Source of the DNA: Pichia kudriavzevii | Lineage: Eukaryota; Ascomycota; Pichiomycetes; Pichiales; Pichiaceae | Length of the DNA stretch: 64,000 bases | Assembly: GCF_003054445.1 (NCBI RefSeq) | Contig: NC_042507.1 | Location: 620,001-684,000 of the forward strand | Reading direction: 5' to 3' | Shown here: piece after piece, positions 19,401 through 26,864 of the stretch | How positions within the stretch are numbered: the stretch's first letter is position 1 | Layout: each line of letters begins with the position of its first letter | Notes under the pieces: model-generated | Told to the model about the DNA's origin: nothing | Seen by the model: only the letters and a program-made list of their open reading frames with translations | Databases searched by the model: none | Made by a program: the position numbers and the translations under genes

Positions 19401-20029
19401 TCTAAAGATTCGAAGTCATCCTCAATTGCATGGACTGAAAACTCTCTTTGTGCTTGTAATCTCAAATTTAACCTATATTTTCTAATTGAAGAACGGTAAT
19501 ATAACCCAAATATAATTGTAATAAAAAAAACAGGCCCCAAACTCAGTCTAAAATAACCAACAATCGATGATAACAGACAAGCTGTTAACAGTGCACCAAC
19601 ACCATGGAACCATTCTCCATATAAGTTTTCAGGCAAGATCTCCTCCAAAGAAGTAGAACGTGTTAAGAGGTCCATGATTTCATCGACTGGTGAAAGTGCA
19701 AAGCTATCATCATATCCAGTTACTTCTTTCCAACCTCTAAAGGCTGCTGCGTGTGGGCTTCTCTTAGCTGCCTCTTTTTCCTCTCTTGCCTTCCGCAATT
19801 TACTTCCAATAGATCTGCTCACTGGGGCACCAATATTCAATTTAGCAGGTTGAGCAGAGTTTGCTCTCTCTTCCTCATGTTCAACGGTATGGTCCTCTTC
19901 CAATGATGTTTCACTACTAGAATCAAGTTTGTTATCCTCAATAAGGTGGTCTATCGATGAAATCGACGCAGAGGAATCTCTCGCAGCAGTCTGCTCCGGA
20001 GGTTGTATATGTGGGTCTTCTAGCGACAT
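16415..20029 (-). CDS. TCB1: Tricalbin (ER-plasma membrane tether with SMP and C2 domains)
   Basis: The product has 1204 residues, similar to yeast Tcb1/Tcb2 (about 1180). Tricalbins anchor cortical ER to the plasma membrane and move lipids. A disordered acidic N-terminus is followed by a hydrophobic hairpin (about 145-182, GALLTACLLSSIVGYFRL and PVFFITIIFGLYY). The SMP lipid-binding domain starts about residue 205 (LDWLNVFLDKYWVYLEPSIS). C2 domains follow at about 425-560, 590-690, 705-830 and a C-terminal one near 1000-1130 (SNGKSDPFVKAYLNGDEFYK). A charged coiled segment (about 865-900) precedes the last C2. The start is the ATG at 20029; the frame extends upstream only from TTG. The paralogue (TCB1 versus TCB2/TCB3) cannot be fixed from one gene. 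Confidence 0.9.
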   Translation of the reverse strand: MSLEDPHIQPPEQTAARDSSASISSIDHLIEDNKLDSSSETSLEEDHTVEHEEERANSAQPAKLNIGAPVSRSIGSKLRKAREEKEAAKRSPHAAAFRGWKEVTGYDDSFALSPVDEIMDLLTRSTSLEEILPENLYGEWFHGVGALLTACLLSSIVGYFRLSLGPVFFITIIFGLYYRSSIRKYRLNLRLQAQREFSVHAIEDDFESLDWLNVFLDKYWVYLEPSISQQITEIVNPMVAELDAIPAFVREIWIQSLTLGTKPPRVDRVRTLDRTADDVTVMDWTFSLIPNAQADTTVKQMRNHANFEIIVKAKIFGVTVPVLVSNISMRADARIRLRMMSNFPHIQTVNVSLSDTPDFDFIFKIIGSNSIFGFELFNIPGLYMMVKEMVKKYLGPMLFQPLSFELNLEQLLAGNGASGALGILELNVKSAEGLVAADTFNNTIDPYFTFGFQKNVKAKTKIVYDTMNPIYNETIRVILNSSSDPLAIKLYDENISDGRKDKFMGAALYDLDELISKTELKNLKIPILRNNYPAGSINLDIKYMKSLQGSKLPDGSFSPPPDYNTGVAKIVLSGARSFTSKDDEKKSVYAQLYLSGEKRLETPVAKNSNEASWSCDFEEIIYDRSKARVRVILRESLKENKILGSATLRLVDIIDASYVGNSWFPLSNNQGEIEISCNWNSVRIPGVKGALGYSEPFGVLRVYIEKASDLVRINKVGSIDPYFRVLVNGLQKGKTLTMDSTYDPKYYQSMYIPVSSVNQRITIEGMDVARHGQDRTLGSFQIRLNEFIDYNNEGKPIETSGELKEAKLFHRRKGAKGSVTYSIAFYPIKQVVTPEEAETEKKEAAELQAKIDAEEKKASNDKKDRSTEELSEQNNLALDTLHKDILPIEDIAKFDTGVLVFTLLGSKFSNSGYFQVFFDKNGYPEYETSISGNTNLQRTFDYLVKEMQKYSLMTFRIVEKKNTPLTKNALKEITVPTIKVLEHSYGKQTSLNIGDSSNTILFTTKFLPAMISSLPPADSIGNSGTLNIEFVGARELLSKDSNGKSDPFVKAYLNGDEFYKSKTIKKTLEPTWNESTSISIDSRVQSVIRFKVNDWDFGLEQDDKIGEYTYALKQLDPFDTEMKDYNFELIGEEGQYAGTLEVRMSFKPEYHTLLSAEKSLPNPGNIAIDGAGKILNTPGKVLGTASKIGSKAFGVFKKKHHDEE

Positions 20030-20287
20030 ATTACAAGCTGATCGAAGCAATTGAGTGCCTTAAAAATGATAATGTACAATATTATCCCACCAAAAGAACA
20101 ATCGAGTGATTGTAACCTTGGATAAACAAAAAAAATGTTCCTCCCTAGGTGAGGCAGAAATTCCCTCTGCGAGAAGTTAAACTTTCAATTCAAAATTGAG
20201 CTACGCTTACGATTTACACTGTGGTAGTGTATATATGTCTGGGTTAAAATCCTTTTATTATTTTTCTAAACCACACACTTCTAAACC

Positions 20288-20701
20288 ATGAGGTCAGGTA
20301 CACACAATGGTTCTGGTCCTGACTCAGAGCCTACGAAGGGCCTAAACACCACAATAACAATGCTCGAGAGTATGATTGAAACATTGCATCATTCCGTCCA
20401 AATAATCAAGAAGCAGACACAAGATGTTCCAGAATTGGCCCGAGTTTTACAAACCAAAGCACTATTCGACGTCTTGCCGGAAAGATTGGTGCTACAGCGG
20501 CCCCTCAAGATCAGAAAGATGGTTAAGCCTATACTTGAAAAAGACAATAAAACATTAGATGCATTTATTTCCAAATACAAGGTAAAAAAACAAATTTTAC
20601 AGCAGCAGAGTAGAATTTCAAAATTGAAGTTGGATTCATTGGCCAAACAAAGTGGAATGTATTTAAATAAAAAGACTATGATAAATAGTAAGGAAGAGTA
20701 A
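20288..20701 (+). CDS. SPC19: DASH/Dam1 complex subunit Spc19
   Basis: The product has 137 residues; yeast Spc19 has 165. Spc19 is one of ten subunits of the DASH ring that couples kinetochores to microtubule plus ends. Shared features are an N-terminal helix (LNTTITMLESMIETLHHSVQ), the LQTKALFDVLPERLVL segment aligned with LQTKRVFRLVPEYDV in yeast, a linker with VKPILEK, and a C-terminal coiled coil (KKQILQQQSRISKLKL). The N-terminal dozen residues are Gly/Ser-rich. The acidic tail of the yeast protein is missing. Divergent from the tricalbin gene (258 bases) and convergent with RAV2 (53 bases between stops). Confidence 0.8.
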   Translation: MRSGTHNGSGPDSEPTKGLNTTITMLESMIETLHHSVQIIKKQTQDVPELARVLQTKALFDVLPERLVLQRPLKIRKMVKPILEKDNKTLDAFISKYKVKKQILQQQSRISKLKLDSLAKQSGMYLNKKTMINSKEE

Positions 20702-20754
20702 AGAAGAGAATTGGGTGCGGGTGTGGGTGTGGAGGATAAGGAATAGAACCAGTC

Positions 20755-21840
20755 TCAGATTTGGCTAATACTAGAAAGATTTTTGCTTATTCGTGTCATT
20801 GTTTTATCAATACTCTCAAGCTTTACGCTAATTGAGAGTAATATCGGATCAGAAGTCACAACCTGACATCTGTCAGCAACTTGAACTACAAAAGGTACAT
20901 TGTCGTCGTCAATGTACGTGATTGAAGTCTCCAAGTATGCATTTGCATGTTTTATCAAAGTAGATAAGGACGGATCCCCATTAAATGAAAACATGTTTTT
21001 GATGGTCCCACTTATACCGTTCTCTTCATGGTTCCCTTCATTTGTGTGTTGTTTTCTCCATTCGATGTATTTCATGTACTCGTCTGAAATGATTCTGTTC
21101 ATTGGCATATCACGCATCTTTGAGATTTGTTTCCTGACTACATCCGCAAATGACAGTCGATTCTTCTGATCAATTATGACATTCCAAGGACGTTTTTCAA
21201 CAATTTTAAGACTCTTAAACTCAACACTTAGTTCCCCTTCATTTATGATAAAATCTAATGCACCTGTTTTGGGGAAAACAGGCTCAAAAATGGTGCCCGG
21301 ATTTCTAAGCTGGGGAAATTCGTACACTGGCTGTGGATGGGCCAATGACTCTCTTGCTAATTTCAACTGAGTGCAAATTTGATCAATGTATCTCATAAAT
21401 AACTCTGTAGTATGTTCATTCTCCTCATTTTCCATAATTTTGTTCATATAGTGAATAGCGTTTTCGATGGCATCGTGACAATCCAGAAGTTGTCTTATAA
21501 TGATGTATTCTTGTGACTTCATTACAAACTCGAATTTCTTACCACTGTTAAAGTGAGGACTGTGTATAACCATATGTAGCTCTGTTATCTTGAAGTTTTC
21601 TCTAGTCAATGTTCCCTTGACCACTTCGGACTGATGAGATGACAGTGGAAGCTTATATTGCGTGTCATTTGACTCTTCTAGATTTCGTTTACAATATACA
21701 AGCACATCCTTAATTGGATCTAGTTGATTGGCTATAATTTCAGAGATGTACCAGCCAATTTCATTTTTTGACTGCTGGGATACTAAAACAGAAATGTCCT
21801 GAGGGTTAAGTTTCCTGCTAGTGTGGAACTGTGTAGTCAT
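20755..21840 (-). CDS. RAV2: RAVE complex subunit Rav2 (ROGDI family), V-ATPase assembly
   Basis: The product has 361 residues; yeast Rav2 has 351. Rav2 works with Rav1 and Skp1 to reassemble vacuolar H+-ATPase. The ROGDI-type pattern is clear: IGWYISEIIANQLDPIKDVL near residue 28 and VVKGTLTRENFKITELHMV near 73. A helical segment QEYIIIRQLLDCHDAIENAI follows. The C-terminal half includes PGTIFEPVFPKTGALDF and a final helix (SVKLESIDKTMTRISKNLSS). No transmembrane segment is present. It shares a 224-base divergent promoter region with SCC2. Confidence 0.85.
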   Translation of the reverse strand: MTTQFHTSRKLNPQDISVLVSQQSKNEIGWYISEIIANQLDPIKDVLVYCKRNLEESNDTQYKLPLSSHQSEVVKGTLTRENFKITELHMVIHSPHFNSGKKFEFVMKSQEYIIIRQLLDCHDAIENAIHYMNKIMENEENEHTTELFMRYIDQICTQLKLARESLAHPQPVYEFPQLRNPGTIFEPVFPKTGALDFIINEGELSVEFKSLKIVEKRPWNVIIDQKNRLSFADVVRKQISKMRDMPMNRIISDEYMKYIEWRKQHTNEGNHEENGISGTIKNMFSFNGDPSLSTLIKHANAYLETSITYIDDDNVPFVVQVADRCQVVTSDPILLSISVKLESIDKTMTRISKNLSSISQI

Positions 21841-21956
21841 TGTAATTCAATAGTTTATTCAGTTTCTGGAACCGAGTAAATGTAAATCAACATAAATCAT
21901 TTCGATATCATTACCCTCCTCAATGGTTAACACTACTTTGTAAAAAAGTTGGCACA

Positions 21957-21962
21957 ACGCGT
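21957..21962. promoter_or_regulatory. MCB element (ACGCGT) upstream of SCC2
   Basis: ACGCGT is the core bound by MBF (Mbp1-Swi6) for G1/S transcription. It lies about 103 bases upstream of the SCC2 ATG and 117 bases upstream of the divergent RAV2 ATG. Cohesion genes are classic MBF targets, so SCC2 is the likelier target. A single hexamer is modest evidence. Confidence 0.5.
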
Positions 21963-22064
21963 CTACTTTGTGCATATTCTTTCTACAGTTATGGAGGCTC
22001 TTCAATTACATAATCATCATTACCTGCATTTTGTTCAAGAGATTCGCCAAAGAGAAGCTAGGCG

Positions 22065-25000
22065 ATGGGGAAACGAAATATTGAAGACTTTCATCCAGAG
22101 AATAAAGAAAGAGAGTACTCACCTTCTATAATCACGGCGTTACCACATCATCCATTTAACTTTTTAATTCCAAACCAGAGTTTATTACCATTAGTGACGC
22201 CTCAATTTGCGCAGGTGAAGCCAGATCAGATTTTACTATCACAGGATAATGTGAATGATCTCAAGACAGAGAAGGCAGTATGCTCATATTTGCTAGAAAC
22301 AGAAGATCCTGATTTGAAATATTTGAAATTTAAAAAACCATTGAGTAGTTCCAACCGATTTAACTTTACACTTGACTATGATCCACAGTTAGCTGGGCAA
22401 CCCCCAGATGCACCAAATATTAGCCTAGTGAGAAAGCAAGATTATTTAAAGGTTAATTATAATACTGATAACCTCGACACATATATCAAATTTAACGATG
22501 ATGACCATTTGGTTGACGAAATAGTTAAACTATTTGGCGTCGACACTTCAAACGCTATGTATAAATCCGAAAACAATAAAGCAATGTGCAAAAAATCAGA
22601 ATCCTCCAAATTCCAGGCTCCACAGTTTGTTTACGAAATTTCAACTACACAGTCGTCCTTACTAATACATGCTAAAGAAGAACTTGAAGGACTAGTATCA
22701 AGAATTATTACCGGAGTTAACATTGATAACATGGACGAGGAAGTGGACTCTCAATTGGACTTTTGGAACAAGTTCTCCTTACTCTTTGAGAAAGATACAT
22801 TTTATGTGAGAGAAGAAATCCTGAAAATTGTTGAATCTAAATTATTACTAATGATCAAGTACAATTCGTCAATTAGCACTGATTCTGATGTTTTTGCAAA
22901 ATTATTGGAATCTTGTGTAGCAATTTTAGATAACGCACTTACTCTTGATTGGGTGGAGTATTTTAGCACGGAAAATATTGATTACAGTGACGAATTTCGG
23001 CTGTTTGTATGCGTTGTATTACAAGCTAGTTCCATTGTTCTTTTACTGAGCAGCTCGGCATATTTCACTTCTATGTTTGTAAAACAAGACAAGGGTGTTG
23101 TTCAAGTTGTTGATTTTATTTCAATATTTGGCAGCGTTTTGAAATCATTTCTTCAGTCAGATCCATATATTGAATTACCGGAGCTTTTCATCTCTCCACT
23201 TCAGAGTTTTTCTCATTTATTACAACAATTTGCGGAAAGTATTTACAAGATGACATTAGAAGAATCCCAGGTAACAAGATTAGAGTATATTGCATTTGAT
23301 TTAGTATTTACTGATAACTTTAGCTCAAAACAGCTAAGCGTTTTGAGCTCTCCGATGGAGCAGATCAGAAGGCAATCTGCCAACCTCATAATTGAACTAT
23401 ATTCAACTTACGAAGATCAAAGGCAATTTCTCTTAAATGAAATAGTTGAAAACCTAAGATCACTTAGCCCTCTTAAATCAAGAGCTAAAAACTTAAGACT
23501 AGATTCCGGTATTACGGTGCAAGTGGTTAGCTATCTCATAGTGAGTCTAATACAATGTCATCATAAATTTGGAAACAACTTTGATTATTCCGAGTGGGAG
23601 TATCTCTATTTGGATCATAAAACTAAAGCCAAAACCGTTCAGTTTAACGAACTTGACTCACAATATTGGAGCTCCATCAATGATGAATACAGTGGAATGC
23701 TAAAGGCAACCAATCAGTTTATGGATTGTTTTCTCATAAAAATTAATTCCCTTTATAACTCAGACTTGAGAAAAGTTATTGAAAACATATATGCTGACTT
23801 CTTCACACTTTTGAAGCTTCCTCAATTTCCTGCATGTAGTGTAATATTATACTCTACATTATCAAGTGCTCTTACTTTGCTCCATTCAGCTGAGAAGACT
23901 TACTCTAATGCACAATGGATGTTATTTGAAATAATTGCATTGATTGCATCTAAAATCCTTGAAATAAATAGTCAGAAACAAGTTTTGTTATTCGATAGTG
24001 GTATTCAGCTTGATGATTATGAACTTCTTTCAAAAAAATGTTATAATGTTGTCTCTTATTTGAGGTTCAGTCAGAGCAATTCAAATATAGTGGCCGCAAA
24101 CTTCATTACAATGGATTTTTTGTATAAGTCAAAAGGACTTGAACAGTCATTAGAGAAAGTTGTTAATTCTCATGAACAACTGCTTAGCTCAGAAAAACGA
24201 ATAAGCCTGGAGATTCTGTTGAAAGAGGTGAAATCCACTTTGATGCGATTTATGGAATTGCCTTTTCTTAGTAAAAGTGTGAACAACGCTGAAAACATGA
24301 GTCAAATAGAGATTGCTGAATGTTTTCGGACAATACTAATATCGCATGATCTCAGTACAAAATACAAAGATATTTTATCATTCATTATATCCTCCTTGAA
24401 TAACCCGAAAGTAAAATTCAAAATAATGGCACTGAAAACCCTAACTATGCTCATAAGTAACGAAGATGCACTACTTGAGGACAAGCAGCTACGGTTACTA
24501 TTCAAGCAACGATTATCAGATGATTCTGCAACTGTAATTGATGTTACTCTTGAACTGATTCTGAAGATACTACAAAACAAACCTAAGTATATTGAAGAAT
24601 ACTTTGAAGTTGTCTCGAGTAAGATCCTAAGTTCAAGTGTTGCGGTCAAAAGAAAAACCGTTAACCTGATTGACTACATGTTTGCCAATACTAGTGATAT
24701 CACTATCAAGGTTAAGTTGTGCCAAGCTCTACTTACACAACTTGAAGATGAAGATGACAAAATTATTGATCTGGCATGTATCAAATTGACTGAATTGTTG
24801 TTTCTTGGCTTGGAGGGTAATCAAAAGGAGCCGGTTGATTTTTCAGTGATTTCATTCAATAGTAAAGCTTTTGAAAGCGTTAAAATTATGACAGGTCTGT
24901 TCTCACAGGGAGCTGCTGTCTGGGATATTTTTGAGAAGTTTTTCAATGAACGGATAATTTTTACTGGGCATCTCACCAGATCTAGTCGGGAAGAACTACA

Positions 25001-26828
25001 TAAATCCATACATCGTATAGTTGATCTGATGCTAACGCTTGTTACAAACTTGAACGTTGAAAATGATTCCGCAACTGTGTTGTCTAATGAAACCATTTTA
25101 GGAGTGTTATCCACCTTCGTGAAGAGTAAAAGTAATTTGGTTTCCCAACACCAACTAATTGCTTTGCAGCCTTACTTTATCAACGATTACGATTCTAATC
25201 AAGTGTGTTATTACGCCCTTCAGATTTTGAATAGTTCTCTGGTTGACCAGAAAATTATTAACACTGCATTTTTGAATACATGTAAGCAATCAATTATGAA
25301 AAGGTTGACACGGTTTAATACCAAAGAGTTAGATCAAGCTGTGCAATGTTTGTGGAAGCTTTACAAACTAGAAGGGAATACTGAGCCTTTAGCAAGAGCA
25401 TGTGTTTCATCGCTAAGAATGCTCTTGCGGTACATTACAAGTTTGCAAAATTTAGGTGCTGACTTCAAAATAGAACCTGCTCTTCCTAGATTGATTTACT
25501 TGATCGGCACTTTTGGTCAATACTGCAATCTTGAACAAAATAGAGATATTTTTTTAAACGCTGGCTTGGGATTGAAGGAAAAGGAAGCTATTTCTGTGTT
25601 TTTGTTAAAATATCTTTTACAGTTTTGTGGCAATAATGTTGTGAAGCCTCTAAGAAAGGTTGCAATCAAAAATACTATGAATATTTGTATCCATCATCCT
25701 AAGCTTTTTTTCAGTGTACCTGTTTCCAAGCTAATAGATGAAACTTTCAAAAAGAAGGATTTTGCAATAACTAATATAGTCGTAGGATCTTTACTCGTGT
25801 TCCTTGAAAAGGAAGAGCTAAGAATGATGCAAAAGAATGGTTTTGATGTAAAACGTTCTTCCTCTATTCAATTAGACATAGCAGTATTTCATGGATACTC
25901 TCTAGAGTATGTCAATGATGGCATATGTGCAACTTTAGTACAGAAGTATTTGACAAATATTCTAAATATTTGCCTGAACAAGAACATTGATCATGCCATT
26001 AATGCAGTGAAATTTTTGAAACTGGTAGTTAAATTTGGGTTCTCAAACCCTAGAACCTGTTTTCCTGTTATAGTTGCCTTGGAATGTTCTAAATCTAGGT
26101 ATATTAGACACACTATGTTAGAGTTACATAAGTTTCTCTTTGACAAATACGAAAATCTCGTTGAATCTACATATTCTGAGTCTCTCAGGATGGCAGTTCG
26201 TTATTCAAATGATATTTACAATGCGGAAGATTTGTGGCAATGTTCAAGTTTCTTGAAATTCTTTTTTCAAATAGTAAAACAAAGAAAAAGCAGACAATGT
26301 GTTGATAAATTTATTCATGCAATAATACGGGGTTTAAACATTACAAGTATGTTCAAGTTCTCCAAAATGAGCAAGGTTGAATTGCTTCAAGCACAGAATC
26401 AAATTATTCTGCTGGCAATTAATATCAATGAGATAGAGTTTGAAACGCAACTTGAACTTTTAGAAGTCGTTTGTAGTGTGGAGAGAATTATCTTAAGTGA
26501 AGAAGCAATCTTCAATGATGACTTCAACATGTTATTGAATATCTTTGAAGAAGATGTGACGGATGAAAAAGCAAAACATGTTGCTATGAGCAAAGCATTA
26601 TTAGCCTTGAAGTGCTTGGTAAAATGCTTAATTGCAAACTACTCTATTAACCCGGAGTTGATAGTCAGATACCAAGAGAGTGTCGATAAAAAAGAGTTTA
26701 AGACTTCCATACAAAAAGTTAACTCTAATATATTCTACAAAGGTGAAATCCTCGACTTGCTGACAAAAAATTTGAATAACCAACTAACCCTACTACGCCG
26801 TAAATTACTAGAACTAAGTGAAAGCTAA
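22065..26828 (+). CDS. SCC2: Cohesin loader Scc2 (NIPBL/Mis4)
   Basis: The product has 1587 residues; yeast Scc2 has 1493. With Scc4 it loads cohesin and stimulates its ATPase. The N-terminus matches the Scc4-binding start of yeast Scc2 in pattern (ALPHHPFNFLIPNQSLLPLV against LEDLPLSYLVPKDGLAALV). The middle and C-terminal two thirds are continuous HEAT-type helices. The C-terminal segment follows the Scc2/Nipped-B pattern (LKYLLQFCGNNVVKPLRKVA, then FVNPRTC-like FSNPRTCFPVIVALECS). The ATG at 22065 is the first in frame. Convergent with SEC10, 36 bases between stops. Confidence 0.9.
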   Translation: MGKRNIEDFHPENKEREYSPSIITALPHHPFNFLIPNQSLLPLVTPQFAQVKPDQILLSQDNVNDLKTEKAVCSYLLETEDPDLKYLKFKKPLSSSNRFNFTLDYDPQLAGQPPDAPNISLVRKQDYLKVNYNTDNLDTYIKFNDDDHLVDEIVKLFGVDTSNAMYKSENNKAMCKKSESSKFQAPQFVYEISTTQSSLLIHAKEELEGLVSRIITGVNIDNMDEEVDSQLDFWNKFSLLFEKDTFYVREEILKIVESKLLLMIKYNSSISTDSDVFAKLLESCVAILDNALTLDWVEYFSTENIDYSDEFRLFVCVVLQASSIVLLLSSSAYFTSMFVKQDKGVVQVVDFISIFGSVLKSFLQSDPYIELPELFISPLQSFSHLLQQFAESIYKMTLEESQVTRLEYIAFDLVFTDNFSSKQLSVLSSPMEQIRRQSANLIIELYSTYEDQRQFLLNEIVENLRSLSPLKSRAKNLRLDSGITVQVVSYLIVSLIQCHHKFGNNFDYSEWEYLYLDHKTKAKTVQFNELDSQYWSSINDEYSGMLKATNQFMDCFLIKINSLYNSDLRKVIENIYADFFTLLKLPQFPACSVILYSTLSSALTLLHSAEKTYSNAQWMLFEIIALIASKILEINSQKQVLLFDSGIQLDDYELLSKKCYNVVSYLRFSQSNSNIVAANFITMDFLYKSKGLEQSLEKVVNSHEQLLSSEKRISLEILLKEVKSTLMRFMELPFLSKSVNNAENMSQIEIAECFRTILISHDLSTKYKDILSFIISSLNNPKVKFKIMALKTLTMLISNEDALLEDKQLRLLFKQRLSDDSATVIDVTLELILKILQNKPKYIEEYFEVVSSKILSSSVAVKRKTVNLIDYMFANTSDITIKVKLCQALLTQLEDEDDKIIDLACIKLTELLFLGLEGNQKEPVDFSVISFNSKAFESVKIMTGLFSQGAAVWDIFEKFFNERIIFTGHLTRSSREELHKSIHRIVDLMLTLVTNLNVENDSATVLSNETILGVLSTFVKSKSNLVSQHQLIALQPYFINDYDSNQVCYYALQILNSSLVDQKIINTAFLNTCKQSIMKRLTRFNTKELDQAVQCLWKLYKLEGNTEPLARACVSSLRMLLRYITSLQNLGADFKIEPALPRLIYLIGTFGQYCNLEQNRDIFLNAGLGLKEKEAISVFLLKYLLQFCGNNVVKPLRKVAIKNTMNICIHHPKLFFSVPVSKLIDETFKKKDFAITNIVVGSLLVFLEKEELRMMQKNGFDVKRSSSIQLDIAVFHGYSLEYVNDGICATLVQKYLTNILNICLNKNIDHAINAVKFLKLVVKFGFSNPRTCFPVIVALECSKSRYIRHTMLELHKFLFDKYENLVESTYSESLRMAVRYSNDIYNAEDLWQCSSFLKFFFQIVKQRKSRQCVDKFIHAIIRGLNITSMFKFSKMSKVELLQAQNQIILLAININEIEFETQLELLEVVCSVERIILSEEAIFNDDFNMLLNIFEEDVTDEKAKHVAMSKALLALKCLVKCLIANYSINPELIVRYQESVDKKEFKTSIQKVNSNIFYKGEILDLLTKNLNNQLTLLRRKLLELSES

Positions 26829-26864
26829 ATTTGTAAAATAATTACTATTACCTAATCATATAAC

